A stretch of DNA of 64,000 nucleotides from contig NZ_JAHSPR010000001.1 in NCBI RefSeq assembly GCF_019132845.1, positions 310,001-374,000 of the forward strand, given 5' to 3'. Below are positions 8,681 through 17,757 of this stretch, in pieces. The notes beneath the pieces were generated by a model, which ran no database searches, was not told where the DNA came from, and saw only the letters and a program-made list of their open reading frames with translations. The stretch comes from Advenella alkanexedens (GTDB taxonomy: Bacteria; Pseudomonadota; Gammaproteobacteria; Burkholderiales; Burkholderiaceae_B). Numbering within the stretch: the stretch's first letter is position 1; every line of letters starts with the position of its first letter. Position numbers and translations under genes: made by a program.

Positions 8681-8714
8681 GGCACGGTCTGGCCCAAATT
8701 GGGTCGACCGTGCC
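8681..8714. repeat. Perfect-arm hairpin without a T run, downstream of ETF-QO
   Basis: GGCACGGTC (8681-8689) pairs with GACCGTGCC (8706-8714), with CCCAA/TTGGG pairing inside the loop. A small TGCC-TGACA-GGCA hairpin overlaps its right end. It lacks a T run, so it is not an intrinsic terminator by itself. It may protect the 3' end of the mRNA or be a REP-like element. Confidence 0.6.
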
Positions 8715-8757
8715 TGACAGGCAGCACTGAAAAATGGCATTCACCCATGAATTGCCC

Positions 8758-8788
8758 AAAACGCCATTCAAGTAATGGCGTTTTTTTC
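8758..8788 (+). terminator. Terminator after ETF-QO
   Basis: A perfect 11-bp stem (8758-8768 with 8774-8784) around a CAAGT loop, running into seven T's on the + strand. It is the first strong terminator after the ETF-QO stop. Confidence 0.88.
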
Positions 8789-9012
8789 ATGTTTTTTACC
8801 ACAGATACAAACTTATACTTATTTGTTTATTCTCAATCAAATTAACAGCAAAAACATGAATAATAAAAGAATTTAATAACAAAAACGCCTATCTCCCTGC
8901 AAAAAGCAGCCAATCATTCACAATAAGATACTTTTTCTTGTGCACAACATTTTCATCTGTGCCAAACACGAAAAATCCGCCCTTCACGGCAACAACGCAA
9001 AGGGTAAGTTAC
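8789..9012. other. AT-rich intergenic region, nothing recognised
   Basis: Between the ETF-QO terminator and the promoter of the NlpC/P60 gene there is an AT-rich stretch of about 220 bases. I found no ORF with a credible start, no hairpin with T run and no RNA-gene signature. Confidence 0.5.
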
Positions 9013-9041
9013 TTGCGATGTTATTGATTTTTCTATAGAAT
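9013..9041 (+). promoter_or_regulatory. Candidate sigma-70 promoter of the NlpC/P60 gene
   Basis: A -35 TTGCGA and a -10 TAGAAT with a 17-base spacer, followed by about 95 bases of leader before the preferred start at 9141. Both elements have optimal spacing. Confidence 0.55.
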
Positions 9042-9140
9042 TCACTAAGCTTTTTGGATAAAGCAAGTACGAATACCTTACACTTTTAATTATATGTTAC
9101 GACTATGCATCCACAATTACCCACGCAACGCCGAGGGATA

Positions 9141-9809
9141 ATGGCTTATTGCGGCCGTTTTCTACTCACAATTTCTTGCATCACTCTCAGTTCCCTTGCT
9201 TCCGCACAAAACGTTTCCGAAGATCCCATTCGGCAAATCGTCACCACGCAAAAATCCATTGCACTGAATCAGGCCATTGAGGTCAGCGACCAGTATCCCC
9301 TGCCCGGCACCAATATCAACTGGTCTCCCAAGCTGTCAGACCCTATTGGAGACCTGATTGTACAGGCCAAACTGGATCGTTCAAACAGGGACGCCTCCAT
9401 CAGTATCAATAAATCCGGATCCAGTGAACTGGCTCAGGCAGCGCTGAACTATCTGGGCGTACGCTATCGTTTTGGTGGCACAACCCCCAGCACCGGTTTT
9501 GATTGCAGCGGCTTTATTTACTATACCGCCAGCAAATATATGGGGGTTAACCTGCCACGCAACTCGCAATCCATGGCAGGCATTGGCTTAAAGGTCTCCA
9601 AAGATGCGCTTAAACCCGGAGACCTGGTTTTCTTTAACACCCGTGGATTTTCCAATTCACATGTTGGTATTTATTTAGGTGCCAACAAATTCGTTCACTC
9701 TCCACGTTCCGGAACGGTTGTCCGCGTTGAAGACATGAGCAACGAATACTGGACAAAACGCTATAACGGGGCCCGACGTCTTGAAGGCCGCACCCTGGCT
9801 GCATACTAA
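9141..9809 (+). CDS. NlpC/P60 family cell-wall peptidase
   Basis: An exported cysteine peptidase of the C40 family that cuts peptidoglycan stem peptides. From the ATG at 9141 the protein has 222 residues with a signal peptide ending in ASA. An upstream in-frame ATG at 9105 would add 12 residues in front; the later start gives a more normal signal peptide, but its GAGGG site is close. The catalytic Cys is in FDCSGF, the His in NSHVGIYLG and the third polar residue in FVHSP. A non-catalytic N-terminal stretch of about 90 residues precedes the domain. It is a single gene with its own promoter and terminator. Confidence 0.9.
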   Translation: MAYCGRFLLTISCITLSSLASAQNVSEDPIRQIVTTQKSIALNQAIEVSDQYPLPGTNINWSPKLSDPIGDLIVQAKLDRSNRDASISINKSGSSELAQAALNYLGVRYRFGGTTPSTGFDCSGFIYYTASKYMGVNLPRNSQSMAGIGLKVSKDALKPGDLVFFNTRGFSNSHVGIYLGANKFVHSPRSGTVVRVEDMSNEYWTKRYNGARRLEGRTLAAY

Positions 9810-9828
9810 GAGCCAGCATCAAAAAACA

Positions 9829-9864
9829 AAAAACCTCATCCGCGCAACGCTGATGAGGTTTTTT
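9829..9864 (+). terminator. Terminator of the NlpC/P60 gene
   Basis: A 12-base stem AAAAACCTCATC / GATGAGGTTTTT with an 11-base loop, followed by T's. The A run on the left means it could also stop the converging DUF2325 transcript. Confidence 0.85.
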
Positions 9865-9924
9865 CATTCAGGCCGGGAAAGTTCATTGTTTCATGGTTAA
9901 TAGGCTGATCCCAAACCCAAAACA

Positions 9925-10260
9925 TCAATGCGCCACGCCCTGTCTTTTCGGACAACGCTCGCACCCCCCATACCCACATAGTGTCAAGGCCTGCTGCATG
10001 CTGCCTAACGAACGCCGGCATGCTACCACGGGAACCCCCGCACGCTGGGCCGCTGAACGAAAAGACCTCATCACATTATGGCCCAGAAAATCGGTCAACA
10101 AAATGACCATCTGTGTGCCACTGGGCAGCTGATAGGTTTTTTTCTGATGTGCAGAATCCCTGCCACTAATATGTTGCCTGATTTCAATATTATGCTCTTT
10201 AAGCAAACCGGGAATGTTTCCCAAACGATCTGCTCCTACAATTACCGCATTCATGCTCAT
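9925..10260 (-). CDS. DUF2325 protein, probably iron-regulated
   Basis: A 111-residue protein of the DUF2325 family: a Rossmann-like start (AVIVGADRLGNIPGLL), a central MVILLTDFLGHNVM segment and a cysteine-rich tail (CRRS, CGYGGCERCP). The ATG at 10260 is preferred because AAGGAG is eight bases upstream; a GTG at 10263 is too close to the site. Its role is not known. The promoter has a Fur-like box between the -35 and -10, so expression should rise when iron is scarce. It is a single gene convergent with the NlpC/P60 gene. Confidence 0.85.
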   Translation of the reverse strand: MSMNAVIVGADRLGNIPGLLKEHNIEIRQHISGRDSAHQKKTYQLPSGTQMVILLTDFLGHNVMRSFRSAAQRAGVPVVACRRSLGSMQQALTLCGYGGCERCPKRQGVAH

Positions 10261-10286
10261 CACTGATTCTCCTTTAGATGAGCTGA

Positions 10287-10316
10287 ATTATAAATAAGAA
10301 TCATTATCAATTACAA
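10287..10316 (-). promoter_or_regulatory. Promoter with Fur-like box for the DUF2325 gene
   Basis: On the minus strand a -35 TTGTAA (10311-10316) and a perfect -10 TATAAT (10287-10292) are 18 bases apart. The spacer (10290-10308) holds a Fur-like 19-mer: one half, ATCATTATC at 10300-10308 on the + strand, is a perfect match to the consensus arm; the other arm matches at about half its positions. Repressor placement inside the core promoter is typical of Fur control. Confidence 0.65.
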
Positions 10317-10480
10317 GTATTTTTGCAAGTACCCTGTTGTTTTACCACTAAGTGCGGAAAGCCCTGACACAGTGGTACCATACTCATAAGACGTCCATAT
10401 TCTCTTATACAGAATAATGACAAGGCCATTGTGCCCGGATTGCAGGATCGATTCATCCGTTTTCTGCCAGGAGGTTTCCC

Positions 10481-12796
10481 GTGCCCCTCTTTCAGCGATT
10501 GCGTAACTGGCGCAAAAATACGATCAGTGCCTCCATACTGAAGGCTTTCAAGAAAGTATTGCCCCCAATGTCTTCCACAGAAAAAGAGGCTATTGAGGCG
10601 GGCACGGTTTGGTGGGAGGCCGAATTGTTCAGCGGGCGTCCCGACTGGCAAAAGCTGATGAATTATCCGGTCCCCACCCTGACTGTGCAAGAGCAGGCTT
10701 TTCTGGACAATGAAGTTGAACAGGCCTGCGCCCTGGTGAATGACTGGGAAGTCACCACCCAGGATATGGATTTACCTGAAGCCGCCTGGCAATACCTTAA
10801 AGACAATAAATTCCTGGGCATGATTATTCCGCAGGAATATGGGGGTCTGGGTTTTTCGGCCTTTGCCCACTCTGAAGTCATTACCAAACTGTCCACCCGA
10901 AACTCGGCCCTGGCGGTTTCTGTCATGGTACCCAATTCCCTGGGACCTGCCGAACTCCTGATTCATTACGGTACCCCGGAACAAAAAAATCACTACCTGC
11001 CACGTCTTGCCACTGGACAGGAAATTCCGGCCTTTGCCTTGACCAGTCCCTGGGCCGGGTCCGATGCCGCGGCCATTCCCGATAGCGGGGTGGTCTGCAA
11101 AGGAATCCGGGAAGGTAAAGAGGTTCTGGGCATGCGCGTAAGCTGGGACAAACGCTACATTACCCTGGCACCCGTTTGCACCCTGCTGGGCCTGGCTTTC
11201 AAGCTGTATGATCCCGATGGATTGCTCGGTGAACAAAAAGAAATCGGCATAACCTGCGCCTTGGTACCACGCGACCATCCCGGTGTGGAAATCGGTCGGC
11301 GACATTTTCCGCTAAACGCCATGTTCATGAATGGCCCCACCCGGGGCAAAGATGTTTTCATGCCTCTGGATTTTATTATTGGTGGCCCGGCAATGGCAGG
11401 ACAGGGATGGCGCATGTTAATGGAATGCCTGGCAGCCGGACGCGCCATTTCCCTGCCATCCTCCAATGTGGGCATGTCACAACTGGCCGTCCGCACGGTA
11501 GGTGCCTACGCTCGCATTCGTATCCAATTCAACCTGCCGATTGGGCATTTCGAAGGGGTTGAGGAAGTACTTGCCCGCATGGGCGCCAATACCTATGCCG
11601 GCAATGCCGTGCGCATCATGACCGCGGGTGCTGTTGATCTGGGCGAAAAGCCATCGGTGGTATCCTCTATTGCCAAATACCATGTGACCGAACGTGCCCG
11701 CAGTGTCATTAACGATGCCATGGATATTATTGGCGGCAAGGGAATCTGTCTGGGCCCCTCCAATTTTCTGGGCCGTGCCTATCAGCAAATCCCGATTGGC
11801 ATTACGGTGGAAGGTGCCAATATCCTGACCCGCAACCTGATCATCTTCGGTCAGGGTGCCATTCGCTGTCACCCCTATCTGTTAAAGGAAATGCAGGTTG
11901 CCCAGGAACCGGACTCCGCGACATCCCTGGACAATTTCGACCGGCTTTTCTGGCAGCATGTCGGCTTCAGTGTCCGCAATGGTCTGCGAACCCTGGCCAG
12001 TGGCCTGTTCGGGGCCCGGATATTTACCCTGCGTCACCAGGCCGCCGCCGAAACCAAGAGCTACTACCAACACCTTACCCGGCTTTCTGGCGCACTGGCT
12101 TTCATGGCCGACGTGACCATGCTTGCCATGGGGGGCAGCCTGAAACGCCGTGAAAAAATATCGGCCCGGCTGGGCGATGTCCTGGCCCAGCTTTATATTG
12201 CCTCTTGCGTACTGAAACAATATGAAAGCCATGGTCGCCAGCAGGATGAGCTGCCATTTGTGCACAAAGCCGTCCAGCAATGCCTGTTTGAGGCACAAAC
12301 AGCCTTGCTGCAAACCTGCCGCAATTTCCCGAACCGGAACATTGGCCTGCTGTTACGCCTGGTCAGTTTTCCCTGGGGCGCATCATTTTCCGTTCCGGCT
12401 GATGCGCTTGACCACCCCATTTGCGAACAGCTGATGCAACCGGGCAGCACCCGTGACCGCCTGACCGCCAACTGTTACTGCCCCACCCATCCTGAAGACC
12501 CGGTTAGCGCCATCGAACTGGCACTGGTTTATGCCATCAAGGCCGAACCGGTTGAAGCCAAAATCCGACAAGATGAAAAAAACGGCCTCTTCAAAAATCA
12601 CCCCGAGGCCAACGTCCGGGACATAGCCCGGCTGGCCTTTGACATGAACCGGATCAGTGCCGAAGAATATGAGCTGCTGGCCACCCGTAACCGGCTCAGG
12701 GACACCGTAATCCATGTGGATGACTTCCCCGGTGAGCTGCGAAACCCTGCTGCGTTCATGAATCTCAGGAATACCCGTCAAGGAGACCCAAAATGA
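10481..12796 (+). CDS. fadE: Long acyl-CoA dehydrogenase, FadE type
   Basis: First enzyme of beta-oxidation, an FAD enzyme making trans-2-enoyl-CoA and passing electrons to ETF. The 771-residue length, the hydrophobic and basic N-terminus and the extra C-terminal DUF1974-like region of about 280 residues mark the FadE type rather than short ACADs of about 380. Typical ACAD segments are visible (IPQEYGGLGFSAFAHSEV, ALTSPWAGSDA, MDIIGGKGICLGP). The start is GTG at 10481 with AGGAGG just upstream. It heads a four-gene operon and overlaps the thiolase gene by four bases (ATGA). Confidence 0.93.
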   Translation: MPLFQRLRNWRKNTISASILKAFKKVLPPMSSTEKEAIEAGTVWWEAELFSGRPDWQKLMNYPVPTLTVQEQAFLDNEVEQACALVNDWEVTTQDMDLPEAAWQYLKDNKFLGMIIPQEYGGLGFSAFAHSEVITKLSTRNSALAVSVMVPNSLGPAELLIHYGTPEQKNHYLPRLATGQEIPAFALTSPWAGSDAAAIPDSGVVCKGIREGKEVLGMRVSWDKRYITLAPVCTLLGLAFKLYDPDGLLGEQKEIGITCALVPRDHPGVEIGRRHFPLNAMFMNGPTRGKDVFMPLDFIIGGPAMAGQGWRMLMECLAAGRAISLPSSNVGMSQLAVRTVGAYARIRIQFNLPIGHFEGVEEVLARMGANTYAGNAVRIMTAGAVDLGEKPSVVSSIAKYHVTERARSVINDAMDIIGGKGICLGPSNFLGRAYQQIPIGITVEGANILTRNLIIFGQGAIRCHPYLLKEMQVAQEPDSATSLDNFDRLFWQHVGFSVRNGLRTLASGLFGARIFTLRHQAAAETKSYYQHLTRLSGALAFMADVTMLAMGGSLKRREKISARLGDVLAQLYIASCVLKQYESHGRQQDELPFVHKAVQQCLFEAQTALLQTCRNFPNRNIGLLLRLVSFPWGASFSVPADALDHPICEQLMQPGSTRDRLTANCYCPTHPEDPVSAIELALVYAIKAEPVEAKIRQDEKNGLFKNHPEANVRDIARLAFDMNRISAEEYELLATRNRLRDTVIHVDDFPGELRNPAAFMNLRNTRQGDPK

Positions 12797-14085
12797 CATT
12801 CCAGCCCGTCTATATTATTGATGGTGCCAGAACCCCGTTTCTGAAAGCACGTAATGCGCCGGGCCCTTTTTCGGCCAGCGAACTGGCCGTACAAACCAGC
12901 CGCTGCCTTTTGCTGCGCCAATCCTTCAGTGCCGCTGAACTGGATGAAGTGATTGTTGGCTGCGCTTCCCCTTCTGCCGATGAAACCAATATCGGCCGGG
13001 TTATTGGCCTGCGTATTGGCACGGGTGATAAGGTACCCGCCTGGACGGTCATGCGCAATTGTGCCTCGGGCATGCAGGCGCTGGATTCGGCACTGCTCAA
13101 CATACAAAGCGGACGCTCGCACCTGGTGCTGGCTGCCGGCACCGACGCCCTATCCCATGCGCCCATCCTGTTTTCCGACAAAATGGTGAATTGGCTCAGT
13201 CAATGGAATGCCGCCAAAAGCACGGGACAGAAACTGCAGGCCCTGCGCAGCTTCAGGCCTGTCTACCTGGCACCGGTCATTGGCCTGCTAAAAGGCCTGA
13301 AAGACCCGGTCATTGGTATTTCCATGGGCCAAACCGCTGAAAACCTGGCCTGGAAATTTAACATTACCCGTCAGGAAATGGACGCCTACAGCGCACGCAG
13401 CCATCAACGGACTATTGAGGCGCAAAACCGCAAGCAGTTTGCCGAAATCACCCCCATCATCGATGCCCAAGGCAATCTTTATAGTGACGATGACGGGGTT
13501 CGACGCGACTCCACTCCCGACAAACTGGCCAAACTGAAAGCCGTTTTCGACCGTCCCAGCGGCAACATTACAGCCGGCAACAGCTCTCAGGTCAGTGATG
13601 GCGCTGCCGCCCTCATCCTGGCCTCGGAAGAGGCCGTCATAAAATGGGACTTGCACCCCTTGGGAAAAATCACCGACTGCCAATGGGCCGCCCTTGACCC
13701 GGCTCAAATGGGGCTGGGCCCCGTACATGCCAGCATCCCACTGCTGCAACGCAATGGTTTAAGCTTGCATGATCTCGATCTGTGGGAAATCAATGAAGCT
13801 TTTGCCGCTCAGGTACTTGGCTGCATCCGTGCCTTTGAAAGCGACGCGTATTGCCAGGAACATTTCAACACCCCGGCCTGGGGTACCCTGGATCAGGAAA
13901 AACTGAATGTGGATGGCGGCGCGATTGCGATTGGCCACCCGGTTGGCGCTTCGGGTGCCCGCATCGTTTTGCACCTGTTACATGCCCTGCGGGCACGCAG
14001 GCTGCGTAGGGGAATTGCAACGATTTGCATTGGCGGCGGCCAGGGTGGCGCCATGTTGATTGAAACCATGGGGGATAAGGCATGA
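12793..14085 (+). CDS. fadI: Acetyl-CoA C-acyltransferase (3-ketoacyl-CoA thiolase)
   Basis: A 430-residue thiolase of the FadI type, which cleaves 3-ketoacyl-CoA with CoA to acetyl-CoA and a shortened acyl-CoA. The acylated cysteine is Cys90 in RNCASGMQALD; the C-terminal GHPVGASGAR and CIGGGQGGAM loops carry the His and the second Cys. The length fits FadI better than FadA (about 390). It is translationally coupled to fadE before it and to the multifunctional enzyme after it (four-base overlaps on both sides), so the trifunctional complex is made in step. Confidence 0.92.
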   Translation: MTFQPVYIIDGARTPFLKARNAPGPFSASELAVQTSRCLLLRQSFSAAELDEVIVGCASPSADETNIGRVIGLRIGTGDKVPAWTVMRNCASGMQALDSALLNIQSGRSHLVLAAGTDALSHAPILFSDKMVNWLSQWNAAKSTGQKLQALRSFRPVYLAPVIGLLKGLKDPVIGISMGQTAENLAWKFNITRQEMDAYSARSHQRTIEAQNRKQFAEITPIIDAQGNLYSDDDGVRRDSTPDKLAKLKAVFDRPSGNITAGNSSQVSDGAAALILASEEAVIKWDLHPLGKITDCQWAALDPAQMGLGPVHASIPLLQRNGLSLHDLDLWEINEAFAAQVLGCIRAFESDAYCQEHFNTPAWGTLDQEKLNVDGGAIAIGHPVGASGARIVLHLLHALRARRLRRGIATICIGGGQGGAMLIETMGDKA

Positions 14086-16013
14086 ATACCGCGTTGAATT
14101 TGAACAACTGGTCACTGCAAATTGATGACAGACAAATTGCCTGGCTCAGCATCAACTGCCCCGAACGCAGCATGAATGCGCTCTCTACCCAAGTCATGAA
14201 GGAGCTGAAAACAGCCCTTGACCATCTGGGCTCGCAGACCATCAAGGGCCTGGTCTTTTTATCAGGCAAAAACAACGGCTTTATTGCCGGCGCCGATATC
14301 AATGAATTTTCCGGTATCAGCAGCCCCGAGGGCGGCAAGCCACTGATTGAAAGCGGCTGGAACCTGTTCAACCGCATTGAAAAACTGCCCTTTCCCACCC
14401 TTGCACTCATTCATGGGGCCTGTCTGGGCGGTGGTCTGGAACTGGCCCTTGCCTGCACATACCGCATTTTGATTGACACACCCAAACCCGCCCTTGGCCT
14501 GCCCGAAGTCATGCTGGGCATTTATCCTGGCTGGGGCGGCCTGCAACGGCTGCCTGCCTTGATTGGCCCGCAAGAGGCCTTAAACATGATATTGAGCGGC
14601 AGAACCCAGGATGCCCGCAAGGCAAAAGCACTGGGGCTGGTTGACTGGGTGGTTGCCCCGCGCGTGGCCCGCCAAAGCGCCGCTGAATGGGTGCTGTCGG
14701 GACGCCCGCGCCGCCAGGCCAGGGGGTTGGCCAAATGGCTTAACAGGCAGCCCCTTAAGAAGCTGGTTGCGCACCAGGCCCGAAAAACCGTGCTCAGCAA
14801 AGACCCCGATGCCCATTACCCCGCCCCCCGGTCGATTATTGATTTATGGGAACAGCACAATGGTGATGGCCTGGCCGCGCCAGACATTGTCAACCGGCTG
14901 TTGAACTCGCCGGTAACCGCCAACCTGATCCGGGTTTTTCACCTGCAGGAAAGGCTCAAGGCATTTGGCAAGCAAAGCGGCCTGCCACCGGTATTGCATA
15001 TCCATGTGATTGGAGCTGGTGTCATGGGCGGCGGCATTGCGGCCTGGTGCGCCTTGCAAGGCATCAAAACCACCTTGCAGGACACCGACTACAGCCGCAT
15101 TGCCAGCGCCTTCAAGGCCGCTGCTCCGCTCTTTGCCCGCAAAGACCGACTAACCGCCCAGGCTGCCCGCGACAGACTGATTCCTGACCCCGAAGGGCAT
15201 GGTATTACCACCGCCGACCTGGTGATTGAAGCCATTTATGAAGACGAGCAAGCCAAACAGACCCTTTACCAGCAACTTGAAGCGCGCATGAAGCCGGATG
15301 CCATTCTGGCCAGCAATACCTCCAGCCTGTCAATTCAGGCATTACGCACCGGCCTGAAACGGCCTGAACATTTTCTGGGTATTCACTTTTTTAATCCCGT
15401 GTCAAAAATGCCACTGGTTGAAATTGTGCATACCGAAGGCATCAGCCAGCAAACCATTGACCGTGCCTGCGCCTTTGCAGGCCAAATCGGCAAACTGCCA
15501 TTGCCCGTGCAGGACACCCCCGGCTTCCTGGTCAATGCAGTGTTGGCCCCCTATATGCTGGAAGCCATGCAGTGCATTGACGAGGGTATAGACCCTGAAG
15601 TGATTGACACCGCCATGCTCAAATTCGGTATGCCCATGGGACCAATCGAACTGGCCGATACGGTAGGACTGGATATTGCCCTGGCAGCGGGCAAACAATT
15701 ATCGGCAGATAAACCCGTCCCCAACTGTCTTACCCGTCTGGTGGAGCAAAAAAAACTGGGCATCAAGACAGGTGAAGGCTTTTATAACTGGAAAAACAGA
15801 AAACACGGCAACCGTTCGAGTAAACCTGTTCCGGATGGATTGGCCCAGCGCCTGATTACACCATTCATTGAACAGGCCAAACGACAAACCGAAAAAGGCA
15901 TTACCCAGGATGCCGATCTGACCGATGCGGGCATCATTTTTGGCACCGGATTTGCCCCATTCAGAGGAGGACCGCTTCATTACAGCAAAACCGGTTGCGG
16001 GAAAATCCGCTGA
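14082..16013 (+). CDS. fadJ: Enoyl-CoA hydratase / 3-hydroxyacyl-CoA dehydrogenase, FadJ-like
   Basis: A bifunctional enzyme for the middle steps of beta-oxidation. The N-terminal crotonase domain (about 1-200) has the oxyanion-hole ACLGGGLELALA loop and the LPEVMLGIYPGWGG segment with catalytic acids. The NAD-binding domain begins at about 306 (VIGAGVMGGGIAAW), and the HFFNPVSKMPLVEI segment carries the catalytic His. At 643 residues it is about 70 shorter than E. coli FadJ (about 714); the C-terminal domain stops soon after the GTGFAPFRGGPLHY motif. It pairs with the thiolase just upstream. Confidence 0.9.
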   Translation: MNTALNLNNWSLQIDDRQIAWLSINCPERSMNALSTQVMKELKTALDHLGSQTIKGLVFLSGKNNGFIAGADINEFSGISSPEGGKPLIESGWNLFNRIEKLPFPTLALIHGACLGGGLELALACTYRILIDTPKPALGLPEVMLGIYPGWGGLQRLPALIGPQEALNMILSGRTQDARKAKALGLVDWVVAPRVARQSAAEWVLSGRPRRQARGLAKWLNRQPLKKLVAHQARKTVLSKDPDAHYPAPRSIIDLWEQHNGDGLAAPDIVNRLLNSPVTANLIRVFHLQERLKAFGKQSGLPPVLHIHVIGAGVMGGGIAAWCALQGIKTTLQDTDYSRIASAFKAAAPLFARKDRLTAQAARDRLIPDPEGHGITTADLVIEAIYEDEQAKQTLYQQLEARMKPDAILASNTSSLSIQALRTGLKRPEHFLGIHFFNPVSKMPLVEIVHTEGISQQTIDRACAFAGQIGKLPLPVQDTPGFLVNAVLAPYMLEAMQCIDEGIDPEVIDTAMLKFGMPMGPIELADTVGLDIALAAGKQLSADKPVPNCLTRLVEQKKLGIKTGEGFYNWKNRKHGNRSSKPVPDGLAQRLITPFIEQAKRQTEKGITQDADLTDAGIIFGTGFAPFRGGPLHYSKTGCGKIR

Positions 16014-16086
16014 AAACACGATTATCGGGCTCGGCTATACTTAGCGGTAAATACCAGTGATAACAAGAGGACGGAAGAGGGACAGA

Positions 16087-17745
16087 ATGATGAAAAAAAC
16101 ATGGCTTACCAACTATCCACCGGGCGTCCCGGCTGACATTGATGCTACCTGCTACTCATCATTGGTGGACATCTTCAAGCAGAGCTGTCAGAAATTCGCT
16201 CCTTTAACCGCCTATATCTCCATGGGCAAAAGTCTTAGCTATGCCCAACTGTCCAGCCAATCCAGAAATTTTGCCGCCTGGCTGCAAAGCCGGGGCATCA
16301 AACCGGGCACCCGCATTGCCCTGATGATGCCCAACCTGTTCCAGTACCCGGTTTGCCTGTTTGGCGCCTTGCAGGCCGGTTGTACCGTGGTTAATTGCAA
16401 CCCCCTGTACACGGCCCATGAGCTTGAACATCAGCTGAATGACTCGGAGGCTGAAGTCATTGTTATTGTTGAAAACTTTGCCGCCACCCTGCAGGCAGCA
16501 CTGCCAAACCTGAGTTCGCTGAAAACCATCATCGTAACCTCTATTGGCGAAATGCTGGGACTAAAAGGGCATTTCATGAATTTTATGGTGCGACACATAA
16601 AGCATCGGGTGCCCAAATGGTCGCTGCCCAATCCTGTCCGGTTAATATCCGTTTTAAACGGATCCGGCAAACTGCCCTTTACGCCCCCGACTCTGGGCCA
16701 TAACGACATTGCCTTTTTACAATATACCGGTGGCACAACCGGGGTTGCCAAAGGAGCCATGCTAAGTCATGGGAATATGGTGGCCAATGTCTGCCAGGCC
16801 TGCGCCTGGGTAAAGCCACATACCGCCGAGGGTAAAGACTTTATTATTACCGCCCTGCCGCTCTACCATATCTTTGCCCTCACGGCCAACTGCCTGACCT
16901 TCCTGATGCTGGGAGCGCGTAATCTGCTGATCCTGAACCCGCGCGACGTGCCCGCCCTTGTCAGGGAAATTGGACAATACCCGTTTACCGCCATTACCGG
17001 TGTCAATACCCTGTTCAATGCCTTGCTGAATGATGAAAATTTTAGCAACCTTGATTTCAGCCATTTGCACTTTACGCTGGGTGGTGGCATGGCAGTACAG
17101 CGTCCGGTTGCCGAACGCTGGAAAATAATTACGGGCAAACCACTCACACAGGCTTATGGCTTAACCGAAACCTCGCCTGCGGTCACTATTAATCCGCTGG
17201 ACCTGTCTGAATTCAATGGTTCAATCGGATTACCCCTTCCCTCAACCGAACTGTCCATTCGTGATGATAATGGTCGTGAAATGGGCACGGGAGATATCGG
17301 AGAAATCTGTATCAAAGGCCCGCAAGTCATGAAAGGTTACTGGAACAATCCTGAAGAAACCCAAAAGATTTTTGACCCGGACGGTTTCCTGCATACCGGA
17401 GACATGGGCTATGTAGATGCAGAAGGATTTGTCTATCTGGTTGACCGGAAAAAAGACCTCATTATTGTCTCGGGTTTCAATGTATACCCTAACGAAATTG
17501 AAGAGGTCGTAGCCAGCCACCCCGACGTACGGGAAGTGGCGGCCATCGGTGTTGACAACGGTGCGGCCGGAGAAATCGTGAAAATATTCGTGGTGCGAAA
17601 AAGCCCGTCGCTGACAGAAAAACAATTGATTGATTTCTGCCGCCAAAGCCTGACGGCCTACAAAGTCCCCAAACTGGTGGAGTTCAGGGATGAACTGCCC
17701 AAAACCAATGTAGGCAAAATCCTGCGACGGGCACTCAAAGAATAG
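16087..17745 (+). CDS. fadD: Long-chain fatty acid-CoA ligase
   Basis: An adenylate-forming enzyme that activates free fatty acids to acyl-CoA with ATP at the membrane. It has the AMP-binding signature YTGGTTGVAKGAMLSH near residue 213, AYGLTETSP for the A5 motif, the GEICIKGPQVMKGYW and HTGDMGYVD motifs, and a C-terminal lysine region ending PKTNVGKILRR. I chose ATG 16087 (or 16090) because GAGGG lies directly before it; the upstream GTG at 16057 lacks support. About 552 residues, normal for FadD. It follows fadJ by 73 bases, so it is probably the last gene of the operon. Confidence 0.92.
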   Translation: MMKKTWLTNYPPGVPADIDATCYSSLVDIFKQSCQKFAPLTAYISMGKSLSYAQLSSQSRNFAAWLQSRGIKPGTRIALMMPNLFQYPVCLFGALQAGCTVVNCNPLYTAHELEHQLNDSEAEVIVIVENFAATLQAALPNLSSLKTIIVTSIGEMLGLKGHFMNFMVRHIKHRVPKWSLPNPVRLISVLNGSGKLPFTPPTLGHNDIAFLQYTGGTTGVAKGAMLSHGNMVANVCQACAWVKPHTAEGKDFIITALPLYHIFALTANCLTFLMLGARNLLILNPRDVPALVREIGQYPFTAITGVNTLFNALLNDENFSNLDFSHLHFTLGGGMAVQRPVAERWKIITGKPLTQAYGLTETSPAVTINPLDLSEFNGSIGLPLPSTELSIRDDNGREMGTGDIGEICIKGPQVMKGYWNNPEETQKIFDPDGFLHTGDMGYVDAEGFVYLVDRKKDLIIVSGFNVYPNEIEEVVASHPDVREVAAIGVDNGAAGEIVKIFVVRKSPSLTEKQLIDFCRQSLTAYKVPKLVEFRDELPKTNVGKILRRALKE

Positions 17746-17757
17746 ATAAACCGGCCT

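Noticed and set aside
8681-8714. The hairpin after ETF-QO as an intrinsic terminator
   Set aside because: No T run follows; the real terminator is at 8758-8788.
9105-9140. The ATG at 9105 as the start of the NlpC/P60 gene
   Set aside because: It adds 12 polar residues ahead of a good signal peptide and has no ribosome site; it cannot be excluded.
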